Assembly: GCA_021927905.1 (NCBI GenBank)
Contig: BLLK01000040.1
Coordinates: 1 to 64,000, forward strand
DNA from: Chaetoceros tenuissimus
Taxonomy: Eukaryota; Bacillariophyta; Thalassiosirophyceae; Chaetocerotales; Chaetocerotaceae
Length of the DNA stretch: 64,000 bases
Direction: 5' to 3'
Shown: piece by piece, positions 10,894 to 21,359 of the stretch
How positions within the stretch are numbered: the stretch's first letter is position 1
Layout of the letters: every line of letters begins with the position of its first letter
Notes under the pieces: model-generated
Databases searched by the model: none
Seen by the model: only the letters and a program-made list of their open reading frames with translations
Told to the model about the DNA's origin: nothing
Position numbers and translations under genes: made by a program

Positions 10894-11777
10894 CTTCCAA
10901 TTTTACCTGCATGCCCAGTGATGTCGGGAGGTGGAAAAATGGAATGTATTCCTTGCAACATAGCTCTGCTGGTGTGAAGGAGTTGTTGTTTGGTTGGAGC
11001 ATTGCTGATGGCAATGTAATCATCCACAAATACCTCAATCAAATTTACAAATTCTTCTGGGGAAATGATGTCTGCATAAGTGTCATCGAACATTTGATTT
11101 TCAAATTTGTGTTCTGGAAGGGAATCTTGCTTGAGTAGTTCAGCAATCACGTCTCTGCCTGTTTCAGACGCTGAGCAGAATAAAGGAGGGGATTCGCACC
11201 ATCCCATTTGCAGCAAATTTGGGACTACTATTTCAATGTCATCAATGTTTTCCACTTCTGTTAAGGATGGTAAGACATAGCAGAAGTTCCATGCATCTTC
11301 ATCAGACACACCAAGCCTCCAGAAACCATCCTTGATGTCTAATTTTGCAAAACGAAATGTAGCATCTGCATCCTTTTTCCTTGCATCAGCCATAATTGCT
11401 ATGATTCTTTTTAGAACTTGTCCCAATTGAGTCATTGACTGGTGTTTGGACTGTACAGAAGTTGCTGAATTTACCGAAGGTAGTTTTTTGCCGTTCCATA
11501 GTAGTTGGAAGGACAAATCAAGAATCCATCGAAATCGTCTGCTTTTATGCGGAACTCCTGCAATTGGTGATATTTTTAATGAAGGAGGGAGTAAGACCCG
11601 AATGTCCCCATAACGTACAACTCTTGCAAAGCCTGCTTCAACCTTGGCTGCTGTTTCCTCACGTAGGACAGTAATTGCTTCACTTGACTTGGCTGAAATG
11701 TGTGGTCCCCGCAATAGAGCAGCTTCAATGTGTTCTCGTGACCAATTCTCTCCACAATGGACAAACGTTCTCTGCAT
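10716..11777 (-). CDS. YR element 1 reverse transcriptase, fossil
   Basis: RT motifs in order are RFRWILDLSF, FAKLDIKDGFWRLGV (motif A, first catalytic Asp), GWCESPPLFCSAS (motif B) and VFVDDYIAIS (motif C, the Asp pair). This style of palm (LDIKDGFW, FVDDY) is found in DIRS-like and Ngaro-like elements rather than in LINEs or copia. No RNase H core was picked out with certainty downstream. Confidence 0.8.
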   Translation of the reverse strand: MQRTFVHCGENWSREHIEAALLRGPHISAKSSEAITVLREETAAKVEAGFARVVRYGDIRVLLPPSLKISPIAGVPHKSRRFRWILDLSFQLLWNGKKLPSVNSATSVQSKHQSMTQLGQVLKRIIAIMADARKKDADATFRFAKLDIKDGFWRLGVSDEDAWNFCYVLPSLTEVENIDDIEIVVPNLLQMGWCESPPLFCSASETGRDVIAELLKQDSLPEHKFENQMFDDTYADIISPEEFVNLIEVFVDDYIAISNAPTKQQLLHTSRAMLQGIHSIFPPPDITGHAGKIGRCLRGKDCGKIAKKSWVGFLMAKPIPSAYWRRKLKRSLQKLTSLRRLQTEGKSENNECL

Positions 11778-12780
11778 AATCCAATAGCATGTCGCTTGCA
11801 GGATGATCCAGAGCTGGGCCAGATGGTCTCATTAAAAAAACATTTTTCTTACCTATATTGTCTTTGATGCCTTGTACATCTGTGGGAATGGCTGCTTCCT
11901 CTTTTACAAAACATTTAAGTTCTAACTCCACTTCTCTTTTGGTAATTGGACATTTTTCCATGGAGGAGCTTACAATGTTTGAGAGTACTGAACAATCTGT
12001 ATCAGGTGGAATAAGAACAGCTGTTTCCGTTGAAGTTGCATGGACTGCTTTTAACTTCTTTGGTACTACAGTGTTGTAGAAAGAAGGAGTGGACTTCCGT
12101 CTGGAAAGAGTGAGGTAGAATGTAATGAGTGAATTGGAAAAAGGAGAAAATCATAGAGAAATAAAGCATTGGGGTCTGAGTTGAATCAGAGGAAGCCCCA
12201 AGAACGGAAATTGCTTTTCTACTTCCTTGAAATGTACTGCTCATAGGTCTGGATGACCGTAGGCATATGTGCACTTATAATGAAGATTACAGAGTGCAAA
12301 AGTATGAGTGATTAGTTTACTTACTTGTTCTTTGCCACCATGGTAGGCTCATCAAGAAAAGGCTTGAGCTTTGTAAGATAACGAGTTACCTCATCTGCAG
12401 TGGCATCTTCATGCTTTTTCATGCAGCTTGGCTGACTGCATTTTCCCAAGACTTTGTAATTCCCGCATATTTCCGCATTTCCAATGAGTTAAGGCAACTA
12501 TTGTACCTGCATTTGACCTGCTTAAATTGCATCAGACAAAGCCTTTCTTGAAAGGAGGAAATGTTGCATGGATGCCATCTCATATGACAGGGAGGCAGAC
12601 AAGTAAAGAAGTGGAACAGAGTAGGAGATGGTTGATTTATACAAAAGAACAGAAGAAAGAGGACGACGAATGATTTGATGTGTGAGTTTCATTTTTCAAG
12701 CGTTATTCCTATATAGAATATGGGATGAGATACTCATCTTTTAGAGTTCATCATTTGATTAAAAAAAATTCAATTTACTT

Positions 12781-13776
12781 TTATTCATAAAACTGAAAAT
12801 GTCCTTCATCTTTTTCATCTGTAATTCTAAATTCTTTTGAGAGTTTGAGAAAACTAAATTCTGAAATTGGCAGATTTGGATACTGGATATTATGCTCTTT
12901 ACTAAACATGACATAACCTGCACTTAGAAATGAATCAAGAAGAGATGACATTTCCTTAGCTGATTTTCCATGAATTTCAACAAGTACTTGATGCAATGCA
13001 GGATGTGATTCATCTAACCATTCCATGTAAGTAGAATGCTCACAGCCCTCACAATCAATTTTAAAAATGTCAACAGCTTCCATTTCAAAATGATTCAGTT
13101 CTTGCATTGTTTCTTTAATGGTTTTGAAACTTTTTCCTTTTTCGTTTTGCCATGTTTTTGAATCGATGCCCCAGTGATGGAAAAATATGTTCATGTTTTT
13201 TGGTACTTTATTACTGTAGTCATCAATGTCAAATGTATGCACTTCACAGGTTTCAACGCCAAGCATTTTTTGCATAGATATTTCAAAACTAAAGTCACCA
13301 CAAGAACCAATACTGTAGATTAAGCATCCTGGGATTTTGTTGTTTTTCTTTTTTCTCTTGTTTGCTTGCTGTATTATCCGATGAGGGTCACATACCCATT
13401 TAGGACCATCACCTAAACCATTTCCACCAACACGTTTCCTGAACATACAGCTAAAGTCAGGCTCATAATGAGACTGAAACCACGCCAAAGGAACTCTTTG
13501 ACCTTCGGCTTTTTTTTTTTCCTTACCAACAAAAAATGTTTTTTCATCGTTTGGAATTACATGCTTCTGTCTGCTAGAGGCAATGCTTCTTAATATTTTC
13601 CAGTTTTCGTTGGTAATATCATCAAAAAAGCCAAATGATTGTTTTGTTGCCAATGTATACTGTTCACTTTTGTCAAATGACTTGAAAAGAAATCTTAAAT
13701 TTCTTCTTTGTAAAGTCGAAAAAATGCAAATGCAGAAAAAAAGAAATCTTAGATTTTGTGTTTTTTTTTTCATCAT
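12781..13776 (-). CDS. FkbM/Methyltransf_22-type methyltransferase, probable membrane-anchored
   Basis: The predicted 331-residue protein probably uses S-adenosylmethionine to methylate a small molecule or sugar in the secretory pathway; the substrate is unknown. What shows it: an N-terminal hydrophobic stretch (residues ~11-22, FLFFCICIFSTL) like a signal anchor, a SAM-binding-like loop YSIGSCGDF at ~154-162, an acidic HTFDIDDYS at ~180-188 and IFKIDCEGCEHSTY at ~237-250. The last motif is the hallmark of the FkbM/Methyltransf_22 group. The length fits a complete protein. The frame is intact and has no visible intron. It is sandwiched between two YR-element pieces: the element terminus ends about 40 bp upstream of the start codon, so its own promoter may be lost. 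The class is fairly sure; the substrate cannot be judged. Confidence 0.8.
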   Translation of the reverse strand: MMKKKTQNLRFLFFCICIFSTLQRRNLRFLFKSFDKSEQYTLATKQSFGFFDDITNENWKILRSIASSRQKHVIPNDEKTFFVGKEKKKAEGQRVPLAWFQSHYEPDFSCMFRKRVGGNGLGDGPKWVCDPHRIIQQANKRKKKNNKIPGCLIYSIGSCGDFSFEISMQKMLGVETCEVHTFDIDDYSNKVPKNMNIFFHHWGIDSKTWQNEKGKSFKTIKETMQELNHFEMEAVDIFKIDCEGCEHSTYMEWLDESHPALHQVLVEIHGKSAKEMSSLLDSFLSAGYVMFSKEHNIQYPNLPISEFSFLKLSKEFRITDEKDEGHFQFYE

Positions 13777-13817
13777 GTTCTCACTGTTTTGTACTCAAAG
13801 GATTCATTTCTGGTGAG

Positions 13818-13959
13818 GCCTACAGTTGTATGCCCCAAGCCAGCTGCTATCCTTGAAGACTAAGGAGAGAGTAAAGACAACGCTAGTGTGTGAGTGTGCC
13901 GAAAAAGAGTGACTTAAAATACTTTTTCGGACCCTCGATCTTGTGTCGAAATCTAACCC
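13818..13959 (-). repeat. YR element 1 terminal direct repeat, outer copy
   Basis: By eye it is identical to 14191-14332 over 142 bp, in the same orientation, with a 231-bp spacer. It lies just 3' of the recombinase piece. A repeat-spacer-repeat end of this kind is typical of the split direct repeats (B1-A2-B2) of Ngaro/PAT-type YR elements. Confidence 0.8.
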
Positions 13960-14190
13960 CAGGGTGGTAGTGGGAGGGTCCTTTTTAAATTATTTACTTA
14001 TTGTTTCTAAAGTCCTCTATTAGACTTTACTACAACTCCAAAAAATATGAACATGTGTGCAACTTTGTGTATTGGCGGTTTGTGCAAACGATCGCCAATT
14101 CAAAAGTTGCTGCTGCGTAGCCATGTATACTAACGTAACTAGTCGTCGTCATAGGTATCTTGTCTATCCGTATCCAACGCTACTTGTCGA
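13960..14190 (-). repeat. Spacer between YR direct repeats (candidate A2)
   Basis: In the split-direct-repeat model this 231-bp spacer should have a copy (A1) at the 5' end of the element. No such copy was found in the window, so the 5' end of the element is missing or lies elsewhere. Confidence 0.5.
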
Positions 14191-14332
14191 GCCTACAGTT
14201 GTATGCCCCAAGCCAGCTGCTATCCTTGAAGACTAAGGAGAGAGTAAAGACAACGCTAGTGTGTGAGTGTGCCGAAAAAGAGTGACTTAAAATACTTTTT
14301 CGGACCCTCGATCTTGTGTCGAAATCTAACCC
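14191..14332 (-). repeat. YR element 1 terminal direct repeat, inner copy
   Basis: This is a 142-bp direct repeat of 13818-13959 with no visible difference. The identity suggests the end is young or was copied during replication. Confidence 0.8.
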
Positions 14333-14397
14333 AAATGTGTACAGTAGCTTACTGTACGCGGCCCCCAAACACATAAGAGGATGCAAGTATATTTTGC

Positions 14398-15186
14398 TTA
14401 TGAGCCTGTTTTTGGAATAGGAAATATCATTGGTGGTAGCATTACGCCAGCAATGGTGTTTCTTGTGGGCCTGAAAGCAGAATGTGCTTGGAAATACAGC
14501 GAGACGCCGTATAAGAGAAAAAGAGGAAAGGATGAAATGAGATGAAATGATATAACATGGCAAGGAAACTGAGAATGTCTTAAAGATATGCTTCTTGGTA
14601 CCTGTGGCACTAGAGTTATGCAATGCCTTATGCCAACCGCTGCGATGTTCACATACAGTAACGGAGTGCTCATTGCAGAGGATATCCCCGCAGACAGGTG
14701 TGCAATTTGTGTGTGGATGTACATGGTGAAAGTTAAAGAGCTCCATCTTCCCATCTTTTTGATTGTGATATCATCTATGCCATGTAATTTTAGTGCCATG
14801 GCTCCGCCGGAGCGAAGAGAATGTGAACCCACAAGGTCAGCCGTGATGCCCTTTGCTTTTAAGTCAAGCTTTGTGACTGTGTTTTTTATCACCTATCGCA
14901 TCTGATCAGCCGTAATTGAAAACCATTGTTCACTGTCAGTGTCAAAATAATCGCACAGAAGACTGCCCTTTGATCCCCCATCAGCTAGAATTTGGTGTAC
15001 CCTTCTTGTCAATGCTTTCACTGGGGATGTGTCATGTCCTGTGCATTCATGATGGATGGTTTCTCCCATTCTACCATTTTTCTGATTTGTGATTTTGAGT
15101 GTGGCTGAGGTTGCTTCTAGTAATTCTTCCAATGACAGCAGAAGATTTCCGTCTTCATCTACAACTTTCATAAGAGAATCACCCTT
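14398..15186 (-). mobile_element. YR element 1, recombinase catalytic piece, fossil
   Basis: The minus-strand frame contains GSHSLRSGGAMALKLHG, then IKKMGRWSSLTFTMYIHTQI. This is the H-x-x-R box followed by GRW and the catalytic Tyr of a tyrosine recombinase, in the form seen in DIRS/PAT/Ngaro elements. The upstream part (14893-15186) carries DEDGNLLLSLEELLEAT. The piece begins directly at the 20-bp target duplication next to LINE copy 2 and ends at the terminal repeats. It is the complement of the piece at 10206-12700. Confidence 0.8.
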
Positions 15187-15206
15187 GAAGAAACCGATGT
15201 TTCCAA
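15187..15206. repeat. 20-bp target duplication, half 2
   Basis: It is identical to 10186-10205 and adjoins the 3' TAAA tail of LINE copy 2. Both halves border YR element 1 sequence, so they were made by one LINE insertion into that element. Confidence 0.85.
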
Positions 15207-15372
15207 ATAAATAAATAAGCGTTATACAGTTATTGCAATTAATCCGGATCTAGGATCAAAGGAAAGGACTGCCACCCGGCCCGCGAAAGAGTGGAGTGGA
15301 TAGGTATACCTGCTGGTAATCAGCATGGTAAAGGTAAAGGTGTTTCAGGAAAATAGGATTGGTAGCGGATAA

Positions 15373-16382
15373 CTAAGAGAAGTGTGTAGTGATAAGGGAT
15401 GGCTCGACAAACCTGCATACCAGACCATATGATTTTAGCCAGTTCCGAATTCCTGAGTTCGGTAAGCTGGCTAATGAATGGTAGGTGTGACTAAAGAGAG
15501 TACGGAAGGATGGGTTGCTTGGATGACTTTTCAAGAAGGCCTCTTCGATCTTGTCAAGTAATGATTCTCGTTTGTTACGGTAGTCAGTATCAGTCTGCTG
15601 TGCATGGTGGAGTTCATTACGGATTTGCCATCTGTAAGGCTGATGTGCAGTACGTGGCATAACAATTTCTTGGTCCAAACTTTTGCAGATAGGTGCCGGG
15701 GAAGTTTATCGTCCGATGCTGCAGCCATGGCAGCGTAATGATCTTCCATTGCCTCTTTCCATTTTAAACTAAGATTGCCCAGTAAGAAATGTTTCCATCC
15801 GATTTCTTCTTGATCGCAGTAGGCTACAAACTCTATCTCTTCTTGTTCCGACGGGCCACAAAATACAACATGGTTCCCTTGACATAGGACTGAGCGAAGC
15901 CCAGTGAGTATCATATGGCACAGAGGTTTAGGAGTCTTGTATCTTAGTAGAAACCTGTCCAATCTCCACAGTTCTGTATTTGATTTTATAAATCCAGGTT
16001 GGCTACTGCATGATAGGAAGTGGTGAGTGTCATCTGTATCCCCACAGCCGAGTGGACAGCTTTCATCCTCCAATTCTAAATCTTCCTTTCCATGGATTTC
16101 AAATAAATTCTTTCTTTGACGAGTGAATTGCCATCCGTACCTAAGTTTGTGAACATTGGTGCGGATCTGTTGTGAAAGGCTTTTCATGTATGCTTCGAGT
16201 GATTTCCAATCTATCTTTGTAAAGACTTCATCCGACCACTGGTATTTTGATTTCAAGTAAGTCTTCATTGCTCTTCCAGTAAGTTTGGACCGAAGTTCAG
16301 CTGCAACATTGGAATATACTATTTCCCCATTAATTTTGATAAGAAAGTCATGATCATCCATTTCAGGAACAGGTGGTATCAA
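15373..16382 (-). pseudogene. LINE copy 2: post-RNase H region with CCHC knuckle
   Basis: A 283-codon frame (15531-16382) plus an overlapping frame to 15373. CPLGCGDTDDTHHFLSC is the zinc knuckle and YGWQFTRQRKNLFEIHGKED precedes it. At ~16383-16620 the frame is broken between the knuckle part and the RNase H part. The region binds nucleic acid in related LINEs. Confidence 0.8.
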
Positions 16383-16616
16383 GGTAGAGCCATCTCAAAC
16401 TGCATCTGCTTTCAGATCCATTTCCACGTTCATTTGCGCTTCGTAAGGGAGCTCTTCATATGGAACTTTGTCATCCTGATGAGACTTGAAATGGATAGGT
16501 ATCTTCTGTAGTGGAATCAGGTTACTTGCTTGTGCCATCATCTCCCAGGAGTCTCTGTCGGTAGCATCAGCTCCCGCCGACAGTGGGAAATCACGTGCCA
16601 GAGAGAGTCTGTGTTA

Positions 16617-17855
16617 TCATAACGGAATATCAGCCAGCCTTGACTCGGAAGATGTAATATTGTAAACCGAAAGGACTGCATGGATAACTGATAGTGCTGC
16701 TACTATAGAGAAGCTCTCAGGACGGAGAGATACAAGACCGCTTCGGTTGCTGCTTGTCTTTGCTCCTCCATGTAAGCAGAGATACTTGGGATTCTCGCAG
16801 ATATCTGGTTTGATGGAGTAATAATGAGCACCTTTGCCTTTTGACACTGTGCCATCGCCATAAATTTTGATATCTTGTCCATCTTCTAAACAATCTCTGA
16901 TGCAGTCGATGTCCTCCTGCGACCACGATTCATGCATTGGACCGACTACGTCTTGAATCGGCGATGGTTGTGAGGAAAGATGGGCACTGAGTGATAATGG
17001 TTGCTGTTCTTGATGCACTGGAGTAACAGATGGAGTTGGAATGAGAGATGGAAGTACTTCTCGAGTCCCTGTAATGAAAGCTCCTTGCAGACATGTTTGC
17101 CATGCTTTGATTGCTGTCTCATTTGGTCTACTTCTATTCGGATATGACTCATGGGTGGGACATGGGGCAGCAGCTTCATACTTATCTAAGCTGATGCAGT
17201 TGTTTTCATCAATTATGTCGCTCAGAAATGTGCACTTGAGATAAAGTCGAACTTCGTTGGCATTATGGATTTCATTCGAAGTGATTCTTTGGGGGGTATT
17301 TTTGCGTCTCTTACGCAGTTCCAAGAAGGCGTCCATGAGATTCGAATCATTATCGAAGTCAGAAGTAGGTATCCAGAAATGTTTGTTGGAAATGGAAATG
17401 TCGTATTTGTGGAGCTTCTCCCACAAATATACAATCCTGGAGTTACTAAGTCGATACTCAAAGTTTAGATGGAAGAACTGTGTAGATGTACCAAGGAAGC
17501 GCTGATGGGCTGCAATCAAGAAGATATATTGTTCACCTATGATATCGCGATTCCTGACGGCTGTCATCAAATCAGTCAATTGTAGCACAAATTGTTCCAC
17601 TTTGAGGTCTATCATCTGATTACCACCAAGGGCATATGGACCGTGCACTACCACTCTTGGGAAGTTTCTATTGTAACCCATCTTAGGCAATAGGGCTCTC
17701 AATGGTGGACTCTGCAGCTTGTCACATTCATTGTCGGTGAAAGTGGTATGATGGAGCGGATAACAGATAGTAGGCTTGTAGTTTGATGAGTAAAGGGAGT
17801 AAGCTGTGTTTCTATCGATATTGCTATGATGGATCTTAGAAGCCATTCCCTTCAT
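16617..17855 (-). pseudogene. LINE copy 2: RT thumb, linker and RNase H
   Basis: A 412-codon frame. IKIYGDGTVSKGKGAHYY and LRPESFSIVAALSVI supply the first two acidic RNase H positions. Upstream lies the conserved linker LPKMGYNRNFPRVVVHGP. The frame is separated from the RT palm frame by a break near 17860-17915. Confidence 0.8.
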
Positions 17856-17914
17856 TTGTTTAACTCTGAATTTGTATTCGTCTCTCCAATTCCCATTGCC
17901 TGATGCACGGACTC

Positions 17915-19675
17915 CTAGATATCTTTCACCTTCTTCTGGACTAATTCTCCTAATATTGATTCTCTAAGCCTCCTGGTCAAATGGCTTTCATCTACTAATT
18001 TGAGGACTACCATTTTTTTTTCTTTCGAAAAGATGGTCTTGTACAATAGGAATACAATAACACACTTGTCGATTGTTAGATCTCTGCCTGAAGCGTTAAG
18101 TAAGTTTTGCCATAGCTGTAATTTACAAGTGATGGTTTGCACTGATGCGATGGAGCAATTGCAGGTAAGCATCACAAAGTGGATAATGTCATCAATGAAT
18201 GCGTTACCGTCTCTAGAAATAGAGTCAACCCCATTTGGATGCTTAAACTCATTAGATTGCGTCTCTTGTGCTAGGATGTCTTTGTTGATGCCGTTGGTAT
18301 CATTACCATGTTGGGGACCATTGCCAGAGCCTTGCCCTATGCCTCCATAATTGCTATATCTTTTGCTAAATTTCAAGCTTCTTTCAGTGATGCCTCCTGC
18401 TGTACAAATGTGTCTCTCCATGTTATGTAGAACTTTTATATTACATTCAGTAGCTTCTTTATTCATGCCCTTAGCCTGCTGGATGATTCCTGTCTGCTCT
18501 GGACGTATGAGGTCAAAACAACCAGTAGCATCCTGAGGCGAAGCTGTCATTGGAGTAGCTGTTACTCTACTATGTTCGTAAACTATCAATGCGCTGTTGA
18601 GTGCTTGATGAGCTGAACGGCCTTGGACAGCTCCATAGCTTTCACAATTCTGGAAACCTTGGGATTGTTCAAATCTTACAAATACCTTGCCAAACAAAGA
18701 CTTGAGCACTGCATTGTAATCTAGTTCAAAGAGTTCTATTATACGAAGTTTCATGTAATAAGGCAGGTCCTTCTTCTGGAGCATGGCTTGTATGGATTTG
18801 AGCCATCTATCATAGGTGAATCCCTCCTTGAACGATGTTTCCGACAATGCTGCATATATTTCACATAATTTGTCATCCTCACAGTTTGCCTTCCAGTATG
18901 TCATTGGTAATCCTGAGAAGCCAGGAGCAGTGTTATTGCGTGCTTTGCTAAAGGCAGCTCTGAATTCGTCCTTTCCAAACTTCCAATTCATAACCACTGG
19001 TTTACCTCCTTCATCCATCCTACGTCTCATTTCTTTGAGTAGCAGAGTAGTAGCATCTTCCAAGTGTCCATATTCCTTCGCGATTCTTGCTATATCAATA
19101 TTCTTTAGCATTGCAAATATGTCTTTAGCATTGCAGCAATCCTCTCCTAGTAGTTTGGAGATTGGTCCTCTTGCAAATATGGATACTATAGACTGAAGAA
19201 GATGGCGATGGTTCTGACGGAATAACACATCCTCAATATCTTTTGGTTCTACAACTGGGCACCAAGTTATTTTATCAGGATCCTTGTCAGTAGTCTTGGT
19301 TGGTTGCGGAACTACTATCTTATCCAGTGCACCTGTTCTTGGGTCCTTTAGAGTAGCTTTGATATGAGCATATTGGCGCGTCATTGTTTCGTGATTGACT
19401 ATTTGATGAATAGCTGAAGTTTCTGCGCATTTATACCTGTCCATAGCGTCAAGGCTTTTCCCATTGGCCATTGCTAGTCGGTACTTGTTTGAGTACTTCT
19501 TGACTTCAGAATGTTTTGTTGCTGCTTGCTTCTGGGCTTCCTTCAAGTCTGGATTATCAGTATCTTTTGAAAGCAAGTGGTTAGCATGCCTCATAGCACT
19601 GCCTGCGTTGGACAATGCGTCAGAGTGATGGTATTTAAACTTTGATACTGGTTGAGCAGCAGCTGCATTTGCCAC
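17915..19675 (-). pseudogene. LINE copy 2: reverse transcriptase
   Basis: A 586-codon frame with classic LINE RT motifs: NNTAPGFSGLPMTYWKA, DATGCFDLI (motif A), YGGIGQGSGNGP (motif B) and NAFIDDIIHFV (motif C). It copies the element RNA at the target nick. No ATG-based boundary with the endonuclease is clear, and the frame is probably part of one large ORF2 that is now broken. Confidence 0.87.
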
Positions 19676-21359
19676 TCACATGAACTCTGTTGACCTCTTT
19701 TCAATGTTCTTCATCTTTGTGATAGCCTCTTCTCTCGACATTGGACCATTCATAGTACCACTTGCTTTGTGGAGATCATTCAATGTTTTGATATAAGTCT
19801 CACACTGCTTTCTATTCTTGATATTGAAATGCCGATGTTGCTTCTTGTGATCTATATCATTTCCAAACAATACCCAATATAGAGTACAAACATGCCTCCT
19901 CCTAATGTCTTGGTCATTTTCCATCCGCTCAAATGAATCATAGTGACAACTAATATTAACATCACCAAGAGAATTATTATTGATCGAGTCATTCCTTTTG
20001 TTTCAATCTATGACAGCTGTTAGGATCGAGCACATAAAATACAATGCAAATACTGCAAATTGTTCTCACCGTAATGGCTTCCTCTGGGTTCATCAATTGA
20101 AAAATCAGCCAAGGTATTGCAGCAGATCTCCAGCAGTCTGTGATCACTAGTGCTATCAGAATAGAAGACCCTTCCTCCAGCGCTCAGTAATGCTTCTGAA
20201 AATTTGGATGTTCCTAAAGCAAGGTCTATGGAGCCTGAGTCCTCTGCTGATCTTGTGCAAGAAGTCGTGGTGACCAAATCTTCCCCTTCCAGTAGATTGT
20301 GAAGAGAGCATGTCCGCATGAACTCTTGAATGTCCTCGTCCAAAATGCAGCTATTAAAGTCGCCCCCCACAAAGACGGCTCTGTTTGACTGTCTTTCATT
20401 CCTAATCACATTGCATAAGTCAGAAAGGAAGGCTTCACGTGGCTTGTTCCATAGTGGATGCTTCGGACTTCCCGATCTGTGATAGTGTTACCGGCTAGAT
20501 CAAATGAATTAGAGCAGACCCTGTATCCTATGATAATACTACGCACTGTCGACTGTCCTCTCAATCTAACTATTGTCCATCTCCTATGTTTATCCTTTTC
20601 AACAGAATGCTTTCTGCCAGTAGTAAAAGACGGTAGTAGACATAAGTCTCCGCCTTTGTGATAAATGGAGTTCTGAATGGTTGGTTTACCAAGAGGATAT
20701 GACTGAATCAGTGTGGAGCTGCGATCCAACTTCCTACACACATCAAAGAAAGGAGATGTAGCAGCTGCAGTGACGTTAACCTCGGTGATGCCGGTGAAGG
20801 ATGATTCTGCTGCCATTTCAGACGTGACAAAATGCTCAAAGTCTTGCTGCAAGAATTTAATATTGAATCCATTCCTATTCTGTAGTCGGATATGGAAGGT
20901 GTCACTTTTACTTGGAGTGGAGGTGAGACCCATGAAAGTGCCTGCCTCCCCTTTCTGCCATGTATGTAATTTCTTATGAATTTCTTGGAGTCTGTTGAAG
21001 TTGTGTTGGAGAAAAGAATCATATCTCTTTTTATTCGCATTGGAAGAGATGCTGTTGATGAATTGGAAGCTCAAGTCAAATGAAGATTGCTGTGTTTTAA
21101 AGTAATTTGCTGTTTGAAGTGTTCTTTGGAATGGCTGGTTGGAGCTGAGTCAGTGCTACATTTTGCTGTCCACATATTACCAGAGGTGTGGGGATGGGGG
21201 AAAGGAGACATACGTGACGCACAAACATTACAATAGTCCGGCATATTCACACATTTTTTGGATAAAGCACTTTCAGTCAAAAATTTCCTGAGCTTATGAT
21301 TCTGCCGCAAAGGATGAAAGGATCCCTTGTTGTGGAGATAAATGACGGTGTCATTCTCA
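19676..21359 (-). pseudogene. LINE copy 2: AP-type endonuclease region
   Basis: Three overlapping frames (21373-21071, 21074-20406, 20409-20020) and a linker (19924-19676). GGDFNSCILDEDI, SGSIDLALG and DSTSDHRLLEI match the apurinic-like endonuclease active-site blocks (GDFN, ID, SDH). A cysteine-rich DYCNVCASRM segment precedes it and could be the end of an ORF1. There are frameshifts between the blocks. Confidence 0.78.

Larger units (their letters stand above)
10206..12700 (-). mobile_element. YR (DIRS/Ngaro/PAT-like) retroelement 1, gag-RT-recombinase start piece
   Basis: This minus-strand piece holds, in 5'-3' order, a C-x8-C-x4-C-x3-H cysteine/histidine cluster (about 12400-12468), an RT region (11777-10716) and a region ending in the Arg-box of a tyrosine recombinase (FYYLLRVGEYTKP, near 10280-10310). 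The remaining recombinase part lies at 14398-15186. The outer 5' end was not recognised; 12700 is approximate. The piece is a fossil, with perhaps a few breaks. Confidence 0.75.
15207..21359 (-). mobile_element. LINE copy 2 (APE endonuclease, RT, RNase H, CCHC)
   Basis: This 6.2-kb non-LTR element reads right to left: AP-type endonuclease (GGDFN, SDHRLL), RT (APGFSGLP, DATGCFD, GIGQGSGNGP, AFIDDI), RNase H and a C-x3-C-x7-H-x4-C knuckle, ending in a TAAA-type tail. The domain set and tail place it near the I superfamily. It is broken into several frames and is probably 5'-incomplete, since no separate ORF1 is seen before YR element 2 begins at ~21360. Its 3' flank is YR element 1 sequence. 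Confidence 0.88.

Noticed and set aside
10186-15206. Two independent LINE insertions at the same site
   Set aside because: Each copy shows only one half of the 20-bp duplication, with complementary ends; two separate insertions would each show both halves.
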